Assembly (NCBI GenBank): GCA_015680685.1
Contig: MNCI01011956.1
Location: 158,842 to 222,841, forward strand
DNA: 64,000 bases
Direction: 5' to 3'
Source: Gnetum montanum
Lineage: Eukaryota > Streptophyta > Gnetopsida > Gnetales > Gnetaceae
Of this stretch, positions 23,849 through 37,700 are shown piece after piece. The notes beneath the pieces were generated by a model that saw only the letters and a program-made list of their open reading frames with translations, searched no databases and was not told where the DNA came from. The translations under genes were made by a program, and so were the position numbers. The first letter of the stretch is position 1; each line of letters begins with the position of its first letter.

Positions 23849-24741
23849 GAGCCTCTACTTGATTTCTACGTCCAATCCTATGACCATCATTACCAACATT
23901 GCCTACCATCTTAAAATTTGCAATTTGTTGCTTCAAAACCTTTGAATCTTTGCATCAAATAATGTTGCAACCCATCCCCCCTGTAATTAAAGCTAAGCAT
24001 GGAAGTTGCAGGTGTTTGGGTTTTCAAGATTTTCATAGTGGTTACTGTGAATTTCAAGGCCAATTTTGGCATCCAATCAAAACCTTTAAAGAATCAATGT
24101 TGCTCCTTCCCCCTTATAATTAGAATTGTATCATGAAAGTTGTAGGTGGTTTAGGTGTTGGCTTTTCACAGGAGCTGCTATGAATTTTCATGCCCAAAGC
24201 CAACATTGATACCTTTTCCCCCTTTTCTTTTTTTGCAATTTTTTTTCTTTTTCTCAATTTCTAAATTGGTGGTGCAATCCTTTTAGAAATAATCAAACTT
24301 TTGAAAGTTAGCTTCCCCCCATCTTTCCAAGCTGAGAAAGTTGGTAGCTTTCTAAAACTAGTTTTAGTGAAAAAACACAAACTTTCCACTTTGGTTTTCA
24401 GCTTTTCCCCCCATCAATGTTGGATTATAAGGTGTGAGATTCACATCATCTCATCCGCATCCCCCCCCACCCCCCCTATTTCTCTGTGCCCCCACCCTCT
24501 TACCATACCTAGTGTAGAGGTAGTTGGGAGACTAGCATGGGTGAAGCTTACCACCAACGTTTCTAGCTTCCTATTTTTTGGTAAAGGGATAAATCCCCAT
24601 TACCCCCACTTACTAATTATATAAAGTGCTCCATTTTCACCCATTTTTTCTACCTTTGATTATTTTTAAATTCCACTTATTGGGATGTACTTCTATTTTT
24701 TCCTTTTATAGCTTGTTTCAAGACATTTTAACAAAATAGCC
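23849..24741 (+). other. T1 leader, non-coding
   Basis: No domain is recognisable. It has pyrimidine-rich tracts, including a C-rich run at about 24461-24477, and CTAGTGTAGAGG and CTAGCATGGGTG motifs (about 24508-24545) like those in the LTR and the internal array. Confidence 0.5.
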
Positions 24742-26850
24742 ATGTCTCTCCCACAATTAACCAAGTTACCTTATAACTACACCGACAGTGGGTCAGATCA
24801 TCAACACATGAGGAATTATAACCCCAAAGACCCTACTACAATGAAATGTTGGTAATCTCTTAGACTTAGGAGGTAGAGTCCAAGCTTCATGATAATAAAT
24901 GAAGAACATTATAACTTCATTTGCACCAAGATCTAGGTTGGCATGCTAATCTCATGTGCAGAAGTAGGGGCCAGGAGGGAATTCGAGCTTATCCATTATG
25001 ATGGAAAGGAGTATATTCCCTCATCCTACAACCAAATACCCCTCCATGACATCTATGCTAGTGTATTAGCCTTTCTCATTGAGGTTGACGAAGACAACTA
25101 AAAGACTATCTTTGAGGAACAACTAGAGGAAGAAGATGAATTTGGGGCAAAGTTTAAGCCTAGAAACCTTGTGGGGGAACTTTTCCAATAAGGAACCTTC
25201 AAGGCCACAATGTTAACCTCTATCTCTTTTGCCTCTTCCTTTGGATAGGTCCCACCACCTTTATCCCCACCATACCTAACCATGTTTGGGTCCATGCCAA
25301 CTATCACTACATACCAAGCACAATCGATATTGCAACCAACTACTTTTCACTTCTCCATGCCCCTTGCTACAAAACCTAGATCTGTGCAACCATAAACAAT
25401 GGTTTTCACCACTACAAATCCATTAAGTACATGTGTGGGGCTCATCATGGGACCCCAAGAAACTTCAAGGTCACGCATCCCCTTTATCTCATTTATTCCT
25501 CAAGTACTAGCATAAACATCTTTTTCCTTGTTTGGCCCACAAGCTACCACCATGATGCAACCTCTTTCTTCCATCCTACAATCCACAACAAGGCCACATA
25601 CCTCACAATATATGCCACAATCATATGTGCAAACCCCACAACCAACAAGGCCACCAAAAGGCCTGGATTAGGCCTTCAAAGTGATCTAGGATCTAATAGA
25701 GGAGTTAAAGAGGCTCAAAGACTCTACTTTCCAAACTATCAAGATTATGGATTTCCACCAAGATGATTCCATTATTCCTATGGTCACACCCTTAACACTT
25801 TCTCTTGGTGTCCTAATCCCCTAGTCTAGCAAATACAATAGAGAAGGTGATCCTAATGCTCAGCTTATAACCTTCAGATCTGAATGCTTACTCTTATAGC
25901 CATGACCTCATACCATCATGAGGATTTTCCTCATGTGCTTAATTAGGAATGCACTTGATTGGTAGTGTGTACTACCTAGAGGATCCATATCCTCTTTAGG
26001 GGACTTGATAGCCTAATTTTTTAACCACTTAAAGTACAACTTTAAGCCCAACAGTGTACTTGACTAGCTCATGAAGGTTAAGTAGGGATTCCAAGAGCCT
26101 GTGCAGAAATTCATTCAATGGTAGAATGGACTATTGAATGAAATACTAGAACCTAATGTCAAAGCTCATAGTTTAGCCATATTCAAAGGAGTGATTAATG
26201 ACTTTATCAAGTCCAAACTCTGCTACCTTAATCCATAGTCCCTTAGCCAAGCATTTTCCCTAATTAAGAATATAGAGGATGTTGCAAAAGCCAATCATGA
26301 TCCAGCCTACATAGCATATAAAAAACAACATACATAGAGAGACAAAGAGAAGAACAAACAAAAAAATATGATTTTAGCAACTATTACAAAAGAGGAAAAG
26401 ACTACAAACCAAGGGCCAAGGGCCGACCCACCTAAGGCCTCCACTAATGACTACAATAACCAACCATCAACCTCTGGGGCCACTACATGAACAACAACCA
26501 AACCCAAATTCAAAACGAAGAATAGGTCTAAGTACACTACCTTACCATTAAAACCATTAGAGCTATTAGATCATATTTTAAAAATTGGATGTATTTCATA
26601 CAAGAAAATGTTTGAAGCTTCTCGAAAGAAGCATGAAAGGCTTTGTAAAATAGCCAAAGAACCTAATAGAGCAATGAACGATGACCCACAACTATGTAGG
26701 TACTTCAAACTAGATTGCTTCGACCATTATCACCAACTACTTGGTCATGACACAAACTTCTACCTCATACTGATGGCTGACCTACAAAGGATGATAGATA
26801 GGGGAAAGATAGTCTTAGATGCTTCCAACCCAATTAGGGCACAAAATTAG
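24742..26850 (+). pseudogene. gag: T1 gag, decayed
   Basis: The start at 24742 (MSLPQLTKLPYNYTDSGSDH) is the first ATG of the frame, which runs, with about two dozen stops and few frame changes, to 26850. An acidic region (FEEQLEEEDEFGAKF) and a long Pro/Thr-rich section precede the capsid domain (GDPNAQLITFRSECLLL, then ALDWxCVLPRGSISSLGDL at about 25950-26020). The C-terminal motif LCRYFKLDCFDHYHQLLGHD, then T and further residues through LMADLQRMIDRGKI, matches the Tat-type zinc-binding region (C..H..GHdT..C..L...I..LI..Gk); the Cys after GHDT has become Y. The same gag lies in the element at 828-6303, which stops just before this motif. Confidence 0.85.
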
Positions 26851-28367
26851 TCTATAAAGGTCTACAAAGACCCATTGAATGTTAATGATAGTCCTTACAT
26901 TATTTTAGCATGCAACATTGATGATAATTAGAAATCCCCAAGAGAACCACCTCCTTATGATGAAAGGACTTCTTCAGCCTCCACTAGCTCAAGATCCTCC
27001 TTCATCATAAAAGTACCATCATGAGTACCCCTAAGAAATCCTTTTGTCATCAAGGTACCCTAGCCCAACACAACACAACTAGCTATAGCCCAAACAACTA
27101 TATGATAACTTTCTATGGTGGCTAACACTACTACCTCTTCCTCATAATTGACAATTGACAACCGAAAAATCTTAGCCACGCAAAGGAAGAAGAATAAGCA
27201 AAAGACTTGCAGCAAATGTGATAAATATAAGGAGCCATGAAAGGAAGTGGGATCACTAAAGCCCACTTCCATTTCAAATATACCCATAATCTCCTTTGCT
27301 CAACCCCCTTCACCCAACAGGTGATAGGAGGACCAAGATACCCATAAATAGAAGAATAAGAAAAATCCTTAACAACCACAACATAAAGCTAAAGTTTGCA
27401 TTTTGAGGCACATGAAGGAAGTAAAGCACAACTAGGGCAACAAGTCTATGACCAATGATAAAAAATTCCTTAGTGCAATAGACCAAGTCAGGTAATCCCT
27501 CAAGCAGAAAAACATAACTTTAAGCTTGTATGACCTAATCATGAATTCCACCACACATCATGAGGTGTTGGTTAAAATGTTGACTTTCATCCCCATTAGT
27601 GAGGACATTCCCATTGATGAGGAAGTCATCCATGTAATGATGGTTCCTCTTTCACCAAGGGAGAAGAAGTCAACACCCCTAGTATTTTGTAATAGTGAAA
27701 TAAAGGTTAATCCCCAAAATGGTGATGTAACTAGGGCTCCTCTATTCATAACCATATAGATGGGGTAGTTTAAAGTGCATTGGATGCATCTTGATGATGT
27801 GGCCTCAACCAATGTCATCCCATGCACCATTGTTGAGTGTTTGGGCCTAACTAAGTAGATATAGCCTACATCAACCATAGTGCTCAAATCCTTCAATGGA
27901 TTAAGGGTTACCACCAAGGGCTCTATCTCCTTAGACTTTGTGGTAGAAGAACAGTCTCCCATAACTGTAAATTTTTTGGTGGAGGAAACACCAGGGTTCA
28001 ACCTCATCCTGGAAAGATCTTGGTTGGCTCAATTACAAGCTGTATCCTTACCCATCCACCAAGAAATTCACCTTCCTTACAAGGGAGGTGAAATTATCCA
28101 TGGTGATAATGTGGTTTCCCTCATTATCAATAATGTGAACATAGAGTAGGGGTCTGAAATGGAGTTTTAGGAGGAAACTTCCAATCACGAAGTCCATCAA
28201 CCCAAGCAAGAGCAACAACCCAATGATGACAATGATAAGGAATAGGGTGCTTTATGGAATGAACTCCCTTTTAACATTTTCAGAAAAGGGAATGGAGAAT
28301 ATAAGCCTATGTAGAGTAGAGCTTATTCATTACCTAATCTTGAAAAGATTAGAAAGAATTTGCACAA
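26851..28367 (+). pseudogene. pro: T1 gag-protease linker and aspartic protease
   Basis: A Ser/Pro-rich linker (PPPYDERTSSASTSSRSSF) leads to the protease. VYDLIMNSTTHHEVLVKMLT starts it (27526), then an active-site region where the expected DxGSS has become DVASTNVIPCTIVECLGL. The flap and C-terminal part read FNGLRVTTKGSISLDFVVEE, then NLILERSWLAQLQAVSLPIH (family pattern NLILGRPWLh...aVpStlHq), where RPW has become RSW. The reading continues to LEKIRKNLHKLS and is lost at 28367, where a possible splice donor (CACAA|GTTAAG) lies. Confidence 0.75.
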
Positions 28368-28584
28368 GTTAAGTTCACCTTAACCCTTTTGCACCCCATG
28401 CCCCTATAACCAAATGCACCAATAGCCATGCAGTCTAATTTGTTATACCTTTTTATGTACTTTATTTTACTCTTTGTGCATATAGCTAAGTTTCACTTTC
28501 AATTGCATTTTTACTTATTATAGCCTTTCTTTTTTCTTTACTCATGTTACAAACATCAAAAAAGCATTAAGACATAAAATCACC

Positions 28585-28745
28585 AAAACAATGGCCCGCC
28601 ATGGCCTTAAACTAGCAATGTATACCAAAAAAATGCAACATGGCCCACCATGACCCTTAAACTAACAAAGATAAATGCATAAACATGGCCCACCATGGCC
28701 TTAAACTTGAAAAGTAATACAACCTATGCTTGCATGGCCTAAAAC
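28585..28745 (+). repeat. Tandem ATGGCCCACCATGGCCTTAAAC motif
   Basis: Three copies and a degenerate fourth of a self-complementary GGCCxxCCATGGCC-type core followed by TTAAACT, about 45-65 bp apart. The same motif recurs after the integrase at 42370-42430, linking this interval to the element's 3' untranslated region. Confidence 0.75.
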
Positions 28746-29018
28746 TGGCAAACATCTCTTTTATGATATTTTTGTTTATCCTGTTATTGCATCAAATTAG
28801 CCACTTAATTTTATAGCCAAAAACTTCAACATAGCCATTCATAACATCTATAACCATTTATAATGTTTACTACAATAATATATATAGCCAAAATTAAGCC
28901 AAAATTTTAAATTTAAATTTAAAGTATCCATAAGATACATAGCCATGGCCACAGTTTGTGGCAAAAATGTCAAACAATAATAATAATAATTTATAACACA
29001 TTCTTGACTAACAATAGT

Positions 29019-32000
29019 CATCAACATAAAAATAAAAATGAATAGCCAAAAAGAGGTGGATGGAGGATGCTAAGGGCATCCAAAGGGGGAAGTGGTGGAT
29101 CATCTCCATCCTCACCGTTGGGGCTACCAATGTCTCTTGATGTCTAAAATACAACATGTAGCTAGTTAGTGACCACTAGCCAAAACCATAACTCATAACA
29201 AAAATTAAAACATAAAATACATCAAACCTGTGGGGATTTTGGCTCCATAACTTCTGGGGGTAGATGTGGAAGGCCTTCCTCCAAACGATGGAGAATCTAG
29301 TCCTTTGTCATGTTGACCCAATCAACATCCCCAAGATCAATGCTAGAAAGGATGCCGATCCTATCTACAGTGGTCCAAGTGGGTGGCTCCTAAGTAATAG
29401 TAGCTGTAGAGGTCTCACTTGCTATAGTGGTAATTTAAGTACTAGGGGATTGCTCCACCATTAGAGTATTCTCAAAAGTTGATAAGCACTCTTTGCCTGG
29501 ATCCCCTAGATGAAAAAATCTCTCTTCAATCAACTCCTCCTTAAGCCACTTAAGGTAGGCCCCATGATCCACCTTGTATTGTCATTTGTTGTTCTTTTGT
29601 TTCTTACTCCACTCTAGGAACCAAGTGCAACGATCCTTCTAGTCCTTAACCTTCTAGAAGATAGGACCCATTTGCATCTATTTTTCTTGCATCTATTGTT
29701 CTAGCATCTATTGTCCCAAATTATTTGCCAATAGTGAGCCCATGTGATCTCCTTAGTCTGTAATTTCCCTAAGTTAAACACTTGGGCTTCCACAAAGGCC
29801 TTGTGGTCTTGGAGATCTCTAATCATCTCCTCTTGCCATTGAGTCTTCTCCCTTAATACCATAACTTCCTCCCATCGGGATTCATTGGACCTCTCTAGAT
29901 CCCATGAAGTTTTTGCACATGACATTGCTAGATTAGTAGTAGTCTCATACAAATTCAATGATATACCATATACATTAGAGAAAAGCTAAGGTAAGGAGTT
30001 AATCTCCATGTCTTTGCTAGGGTTCCACTCCACAGAAGATACTACACAAGCATGAAATACAGCCATAAAAATAATGTACAACCTAAGATAGCCATAACAC
30101 AAGCATATCCTATAACATAGCTAAATAACTAAGGCATATGAAAAAAAGTCCTTGTTTATCTCAAGTGCAACCTATTGCAACTGGTAAATGATGTCATTAG
30201 CCATCCCATGCATGAACTCCACCTTACTTGGAGTCTCCACCTATGGTTTCATATGAAACTTAGGGATAGGGACTCACATTAGTGGCTCAGGAGCTACTAT
30301 AAGCATACCAATCATTGAATGGTTAGGATGAAGACCAAAATTAAAACATAAGTTATAACAAAAGCATTAAGGCATGGGCATACTTGGATCCTCCTCCATT
30401 TATTCTTCAATGATGATGGGGGATGTACCCAACACCACCTCACCAAACAATGCATTTAGATCCTTTATATTTGCATTGGAAAACCCTTTAACCTTAGGTT
30501 TCTTTAGGAGTATCTCTTTTGCACACCTTTGTTCTTTCTCCACGGTAGCTTGGGCTACCATAACTTGATGCTTGTCTACAACCATAGCACATAGAAAACT
30601 GATTAACACATAAAACCATAACATAGCCGTAAACTTTAAAGCATAAAATAGCCAAACTTGAGCAAAGCAAACCTATGAATACTTGCTACAATGGGTTAAT
30701 CTTAAACTTAATATTCTTTGGGGTAGGTTGGTCTAATGTCAGTAGTTCTTCCTCCATGGGCCTCTTAAGTTTCTCTCTAGCTACCCCTTCAGCCTCCCTA
30801 CATTATCACTTAGTCTCTAGGATGCTTACTGGGAATGTAAGAGGCTCCTCATCATCTATGTTGTCAAGGGACTCACACTACCTAACATTAATATCCTTGG
30901 TAGTGATGAATAACGTATCATCCATCCCCTCTAGTAGGTTTTGGGCTTGCACTATTAGATAAATGTGCTTTATCCAAGGCTTCAAAAGTTGGCTTGGGTC
31001 TTGAGGAATCCATTATCCATTCCTATACACCACAAACAACTCTACAAATCACTTTAAATAACTTGAAAAGAATGCAAAATGCATGTGTATTATTGTAGAG
31101 TTATCCACGTGGAGTCTAAGGATCTCCTCTTGAAGCCCAATAGCCAAAGTAGCAGCCTAGTTGAAATTGGTATCACCCATCAGGACCTTCTTAAAGGTCC
31201 ACCCCTGTGTGATGCCAATTACCTTATTTTACGATAATAATTTAGGAAATGCATGAGACTTGAACAAAGGATATGATTACTTTGCATCAGGGTTCATAAA
31301 GCCATCCATGGAAATTCTAGAGTGGTCCATGTTGGCATAAAGCCACCCCAAAACTTCCTTACGTGGCCTAATTTCTTCACTATCATGGTGGGAACCTTTG
31401 CCCCATCAGCGGGGACACCAAATAAGTTGCAAAAGAGAGCTTCATCAATGTCCATGTTAACCTTCATACCCCAAATGTTGGTACTAAAATGACCAACCTT
31501 CTTGTCAAAGGAGTCAATGACATGTAGCATCTCTACAGCAAAGATGGAAGGAATAGGTGCCATAAATACATCAAGCAAACTCGCATGCTAGATGTTCACT
31601 TGAATGCACCTAGGTGCATGTCCTCTTAGCCACTCCTATGCTGGTATCACCTCACCAAACTTTAGGATGAGGGTATCCTCATGACATGCTCTTAAAAGTG
31701 GAATGGTAACATTAGCAGAGGTGGAAGGTCCTACAAGACAACAACCAAAGTTTAGCATCGAAAACTAGTCAAAGAAATAGAATACTTGGAGTGTTTATAA
31801 CCATAAAATATTAGAAGCTATAGCATTTACTTTTACCTTTCTTCTTTTTTTGTGTTGTTTAATTGAAGGTCCTAGCTACAAGGGTTTGGTCCATGGAGTT
31901 AGTGGAGTCTACCCACTAACTGTGTATTGTCCCATCATCCTTCCATGTCTTTTATACAAGGTTGAACCTTGTAGTGTATGCATCAAAGTGTTTTTTTAAC

Positions 32001-32635
32001 TATTGATGCACAATAGTTCTAATCTAGGGGTTGTTGATGTTTTATCTAGGGCCATTTGATCCATTACTAAGGTTTGATCATTAATGATCAAGTCTTGATC
32101 ATTGATTAGTACTTGCAAGAAGTTCATAAAACCAACAGAGTTAGGAATGTAGCCAATAAAGCCATAAAAACACTATAACAACTATGTTGATCATGGTAGA
32201 TGATACATAGTGCTAGGTGAGTTCTAGAATAATGTGTGGGACCTATGTGCCACCATCAAAGTATTGTCAACATTGTAGTAGTTATACTCTGGCATCATCT
32301 AGATCTTTGTAAGTTAACATGGGTTGATGACATTTGTTGACCGCCCCTAATGTCCTAGGAGGTGGATTATCAATGATAAACTTGAAAATCAGGCCAGATG
32401 CCTAAGGCAATAGGGTCTTCACTATAGCCCAAGCCACATCCATAGACAAGTGTGATCATAGCATCACACTAAAGTTTTGTAGAATGTAGGCAAGGAATTC
32501 CCTTGCCCTTGGCAGAAACCATAGTGAAGCCTTCCGCAACGACATGTCAAGGAGTGGAGTATTGGCCTTGGGGTGGCAAATATAACATAGAATGCCCACC
32601 AAATTCATGATGATGAGGATGGGTTTCAAGTAGAC
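29019..32635 (-). pseudogene. Seven-exon antisense gene-like reading in T1, unrecognised
   Basis: Minus-strand reading blocks end at GT/AG sites: 32635-32183, 32111-31837, 31730-30673, 30598-30384, 30296-30172, 30041-29228 and 29143-29019. The best acceptors are TTGTTGTCTTGTAG (31731 side) and ATGCTTGTGTAG (30042 side); good donors are AAG|GTAAAAG (31837) and CACAG|GTTTG (29228). Exon 3 is the largest: LLDVFMAPIPSIFAVEMLHV, NIWGMKVNMDIDEALFCNLF, GVPADGAKV, and WTFKKVLMGDTNFN. Exon 6 has a coiled-coil-like part (SRWEEVMVLREKTQWQEEMI). The last exon ends PPLPPLDALSILHPPLFGYS then a stop. In-frame stops are present but sparse. About 1000 residues in total. I do not recognise the protein; the exon 3 pattern faintly resembles plant transposon-associated domains. 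Tat elements often carry an antisense ORF of unknown role, usually 3' of pol. Confidence 0.55.
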
Positions 32636-34790
32636 CTTACATGAAGCAAAGCAAAAGCATCATCATCAATTAGAATTTCTTAACAAGTTTGGAAAAAAAC
32701 ATCTTAGTTTGAGGTGAAATTAGCCTCTATAAAAAGCTCTAAGATGTTTATATAAATTGGCTTGAGAATTTCTAGAAAAAAGAATTGTTACAACTTTTTA
32801 TATCCTTTTACTTCATAGCCAAAACTTTATAGCGAGAATTAAGCCTTAGTTTAAACCATGCATAAACTTAGAAAAAGTAGTAAAACTTAGAAAAAAACAT
32901 ATAGCCATAGCAAAAAGTTGTTAAAAATAGCAAAAGCTTTTAATTTTCTTTTAAAAAAATTAAAACATAAGTTTTATATGTTGACAAGAAAAACTACACA
33001 TATCAATCACATCCATTCCCAAAGGGGTAAGGTACTACAACCAATATTCACATAGTTTAGGCAAAAAAAAAGAAAAAAGAAAAAAAAAACAATTCATTGA
33101 AAATTCATCCAAGCTTCGATTTCAGTGATTCCACCATGGAAAGAATCATGAAATCATAATATTTACACCAATGACCATTACAACCAAAGATACATAACCA
33201 TTTTTACATAAAACATAGATAAATCTAGCAAAAACCATAGCCATCACCATTAACTCTTCACACAGTGTTCATAAAAAAATTGTCAAAACTTTGTTTGAGC
33301 TCTAAATGAAGTGATTTTACCACTATTTGAAAGATTAAATCAAGTACTACACACCCATGCTTAATGAAAATTCAAAAGAATTATTGTTTATGCAAAAAAA
33401 AAAAAAAAAATCATCAATTTGGACAAAGATCTAAAAACATCACAAACCTACTTTTGACACAAGCTTAATGAAAAATTTATAAAAATTTTGTAATAGGTTC
33501 AATTGCATTGATTCCACCCTTGTTGGAAACCTAAAGCCAAGGCTTACTCAGATATAACCAAAAAGTAGCCAAAACTCTTGCCATTTACTTAGAAAAAATT
33601 TGTAAATTCACATGAAAAACTAAAAATGACATAATAACCCCAACTGCATGGTCTTAGGAAAACATCTATAACTTAATCGTTTTAAATCCAAATTGAATGA
33701 GAAAATATCAATTGAAAAGCTTAAACATAGGGATACAAACCTATGCATTAATGTTCAAAATTATGTAGCTAGTTGTTTTCTTTTAAAAAAAATACACAAC
33801 GATGCTTGCGTTTTTTATGTAAAAAGCTAAAAAGCTAAAATCAAACTTAACATAGCCTTAAAGAAATAGCCAAAAGAGCTAAAATAACTCATACTCATTA
33901 GAAAACAAACCAAAATAATGGGGTAGGATTTTTTCAAGATTTAATTTTGACAAACACTTTGGCCTAGATTTGAGAAAATGTCCCTACCCCCAAATTTTGG
34001 GAAAAAAGCATAAAAACAAGAAGCCTATTTTCAAAAATCAAATCTACTAAAGCCAAAAAAATGAAATGACCATAGATCTACATTTAAACATCCAAAAGAA
34101 GAGGTGGAATTTTGTTAGAATTTCATTTTACCCCCTCTATCAATGTAGATTTGGAAAAAATGGCCATACATGTGGCAAGAAGAACACAAGAAAAGCAATA
34201 AAAATAGCTAGAAACCAAAGAAAAAATGAGAGAACTGCCTATCTTGGAGTGGAAGTGAATAAAGCTTGGATGGTGATAAGCCTAGGTAGTCCTTGTAAGT
34301 CTCTAGCATGCTCATCTACCTTTTGAATCCTAGGATTCCAGCTCTTTTCTCCATGTTGCTTTAGCATCATGGTAGATTCAACATTGAGAGTTGCTAGAAT
34401 CTAAGAGGAATGGGAGATCAATGTTGGTTGTAAGGAAGATGGAAGGCTTTCACATGGAGGATAAGTTGTTTCTACCATAAAAATATCAACCAAAGGTCTC
34501 CTCTAATTTGTTGTTTGCAAGAATGTGAATTGTGATAAACAATTTACAAAATTCGACAATATAAACTACATCTAAACCTAAACGCCCATCTCTAAACCCC
34601 AGTTGCTTGTTTAGTGCACCATAATTCCAAGTGTGTTGAATTTCAAAGGGGGCAAAGTCTCTTCAATGCTAAAATTTGTGGAAGTTAAGCTAAAAATTCA
34701 AAATTTTAAATTTTGAATTCTAGCCCCACCATATGCCTTTCCTCTTAGCTAAAAAACTACATCAACATTAAGAGCTAGCCACTTTTGACA
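32636..34790. other. AT-rich interior of T1, no recognised gene
   Basis: Contains many TAGCCAAAA/TAGCCATAA words, A runs (for example 33396-33412), and isolated short frames without domain motifs. Further upstream exons of the antisense gene could lie here, but I could not support any. Confidence 0.45.
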
Positions 34791-34799
34791 CTTAGAACA

Positions 34800-37700
34800 T
34801 AACCAATCCTTAACTCCCATGCATCCATGCTAGGGGTATCATTTCCAACATGGAAACATATTTTCCATTTCACAAAACCATTATAATATAATTATTTAAC
34901 GATTTTTAGTAACCAAAACATACCTTTCTTAGACTCGTGCTCCCAAAAGAGGGTTGGATAGCAACAAATCTAGACAATTTGGGTTTCCACATTGGGGAAA
35001 TAGTGGCTAGCATGGAAGAATGGGGGTAGCACCTATTCTTACCCCCAACACCCATCTATCCTAAGTTTGACCTCTAAAGTGGGCCCCACATGATCTAAAA
35101 CTGCTCTAAGCATCCCTAGCAGCCCCAAAACCTAACTAAACCTAGTCAAAACTAGTTGAAACATTGGGATTTGTTGTTTCAATGCTAGGAGAGGCTTCAT
35201 CCATGGTAATCATCTCATCCCCAGTGTGGATGGGTATGGGGAAGTAAAAAATGAGCTAAATTAACTACCCAGTATCCATTTCTCAAAGCCTAATGACCCA
35301 TAGACACTACCAAAACCCTTTGGAGCATTTAAATGCCCCAAAAGTAGTCAAATATGGTGGAAAACTACCATCTCCCTCTCATCCATGCTAGGGACATCAT
35401 GATCAACATGGATGTAAAGTGGGAGATTGCATGAGGCCCTTATGATCCTCCAAACTACTGAATCTTGGCACCTAGTATTGCTCATCAACACCGACAACCC
35501 TGGAGGTTGACATGCATGGCCAATTGGATCTTGAACTAGCCTAGATATGACTTTAATGATTCTTTCACACTAAGGAAGACCTTATGCACACTGCCCAACA
35601 TGAAAACTAGGAGTATGAAGCTAGGAAGATCAACGGGGATTCTAGAAATAAGAAAACAATAGCAAATTATCTTAGACTAAAACTAGAACCATCATAACCT
35701 TTCTAAATGTCACTAGAATGTCAAAAATCAATAAAAATCAATTCCCTTAGGTTCTTCCATGCTAGGGAGGACCTTCTCCATGTTGAGCATTCTAATATCA
35801 ATGTGGATGGAAGGGGGAAAGCTAAAACTATTAAATTTTTCATGTCATTTGACTTCTGGAAGCAACCTAATCCTTTTGGAAGCCACCATACTTTCAAAAG
35901 TAACTTGAAATGACAAAAACTTACCTCCCTTGGGTTCTTCACATGAAGGGGATCCCATCCATGCTGAGCATCCTATCCTCTATGTGGATGGATGGGGAAG
36001 CCTAAAAATCCTCTTATAGCCTTTAAAATAATCATATTTTAACCCTAGACATTGATAGTCAACGCAAGCAACCCTATGGACACACATGCATAGTCAAAAT
36101 TTCTAAAATTAGCAAAAAGTAGGATCTCATAGTTCCTTCACATTGAGAGCTCTCTCCTCCACGTTGTATATCATGTAATAAAAGGGAAAACTTTTGGGAA
36201 ACTCCAAAATAGCATTTAGAGACCTTAAATGGACATTAGAAAGCCTTCTATGTGTCCTAGGACCATATCTACTCTTCCTATGACTCTCAGAGTCTTCAAG
36301 TTTGATCATAAGTAGCCAGAAATCCTCTCCCCCTAATCTTCCATAATAAGCATGGAAACCTTAGCATAGAAAAAGGGGGAACATAAAAAATTAGTTCAAA
36401 ACAACCTAATCCTGACACTAGGTAGTAGCAATCAACACTGGGAACCTTAGAAACCTACATGCATGCAAAAGATGTTAGAAAATGATAAAAGGTATGGTCC
36501 CTTAGTTCCTCCATGCTAAGAACTAACTCTTCCATGTTTCCTAGTGTGGAAGAAATAGGAAAAATTTTTGGGGACTTCAAAATAATCTTTAAACATCTCG
36601 AACCAATAACCTGTAGCCTTACATAAGACCTAACACTAGTTTCACACATTTTAGAGCCCTTAAACCCTGCAAAAGTGATCATAGATAGCCAAAAGCTACT
36701 CTCCCTAGTCTTCCACACTAAGCATACTATCCTAGGCATGAAAAATAAGGGGAAAGATCAAATGCCATCTAGGAAGCCTCCAAACTAATTGGTTTTGATC
36801 CGAAACCCTAGTCCTTGATCTTAGCAACCCTGGAAGCATACATGCATGATAAATTAAGGCCAAAACTAGCCCAGATTTGATATTTATGGTCCTTCAATGT
36901 GAGGGATCCCTTCCTCCACATTTCTTAGCATGAGAATTGAGGGAAGAACTCATTTGGGGCCCATAAACACCTCAAAACAACATCAAATGACCTTGCATGC
37001 ACTCTAGAACCCTACCAACACCCTTTGGAGTCTTCAAACCCTAGAAAAATGATTTCAAATGGCTGAAAAGTTATTTCCCCTAGTATTTCATGCTAAACAC
37101 CCTATTCCTAGCAAGGGAAAAAATGCAAAACACTACAAAACACTTAGAAGTACTTAAAACTACCAAAATTTGACATGAAAACCTAGCCTTTAGCCCTAGT
37201 GATTCTAGAAGCTAACATGCATAGTTAATTGTGACATGAACTAGCAAAAATCTAGGACTTTTGTTCCACCCATGCTAGATAAGGCCTCTTCCACATTAGA
37301 AAACATGGAAATAGGTTGGAAAGCTAATTTTCCACTTTTAGTGGCAAGATGACACTCTTGGAAGCCAAAGATCTACACTAGAGAAGCCTAGGAGCTTGTA
37401 GCCTTGAGATTTTGCCTGTTTAATCTCATTTTAATCTCCAAAACTCATTCTCCATAATCTTCCATGCTAGAGCAACTTCCCTAGTATGGAAAAAAATGGG
37501 GAATACCTTATATGCTCTTGCATGACCTCCAAACATGCCCAAAATTAGCCAAAAACTTGTAGAATCATGGCTTACAGCCCTAGGAGCCTACAAACTTGGT
37601 CAATGTTCTTCTAGACCATTTTGAATTTACAAAAAAAGTGTTTCCCCATTATTCCATGCTAGGGATACTATGCTCAATGTGGAATAATGGGGAAATCCAT

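Noticed and set aside
27558-28007. 149-codon minus-strand ORF
   Set aside because: It overlaps the T1 protease reading on the plus strand, which has recognisable motifs; the minus frame has none.
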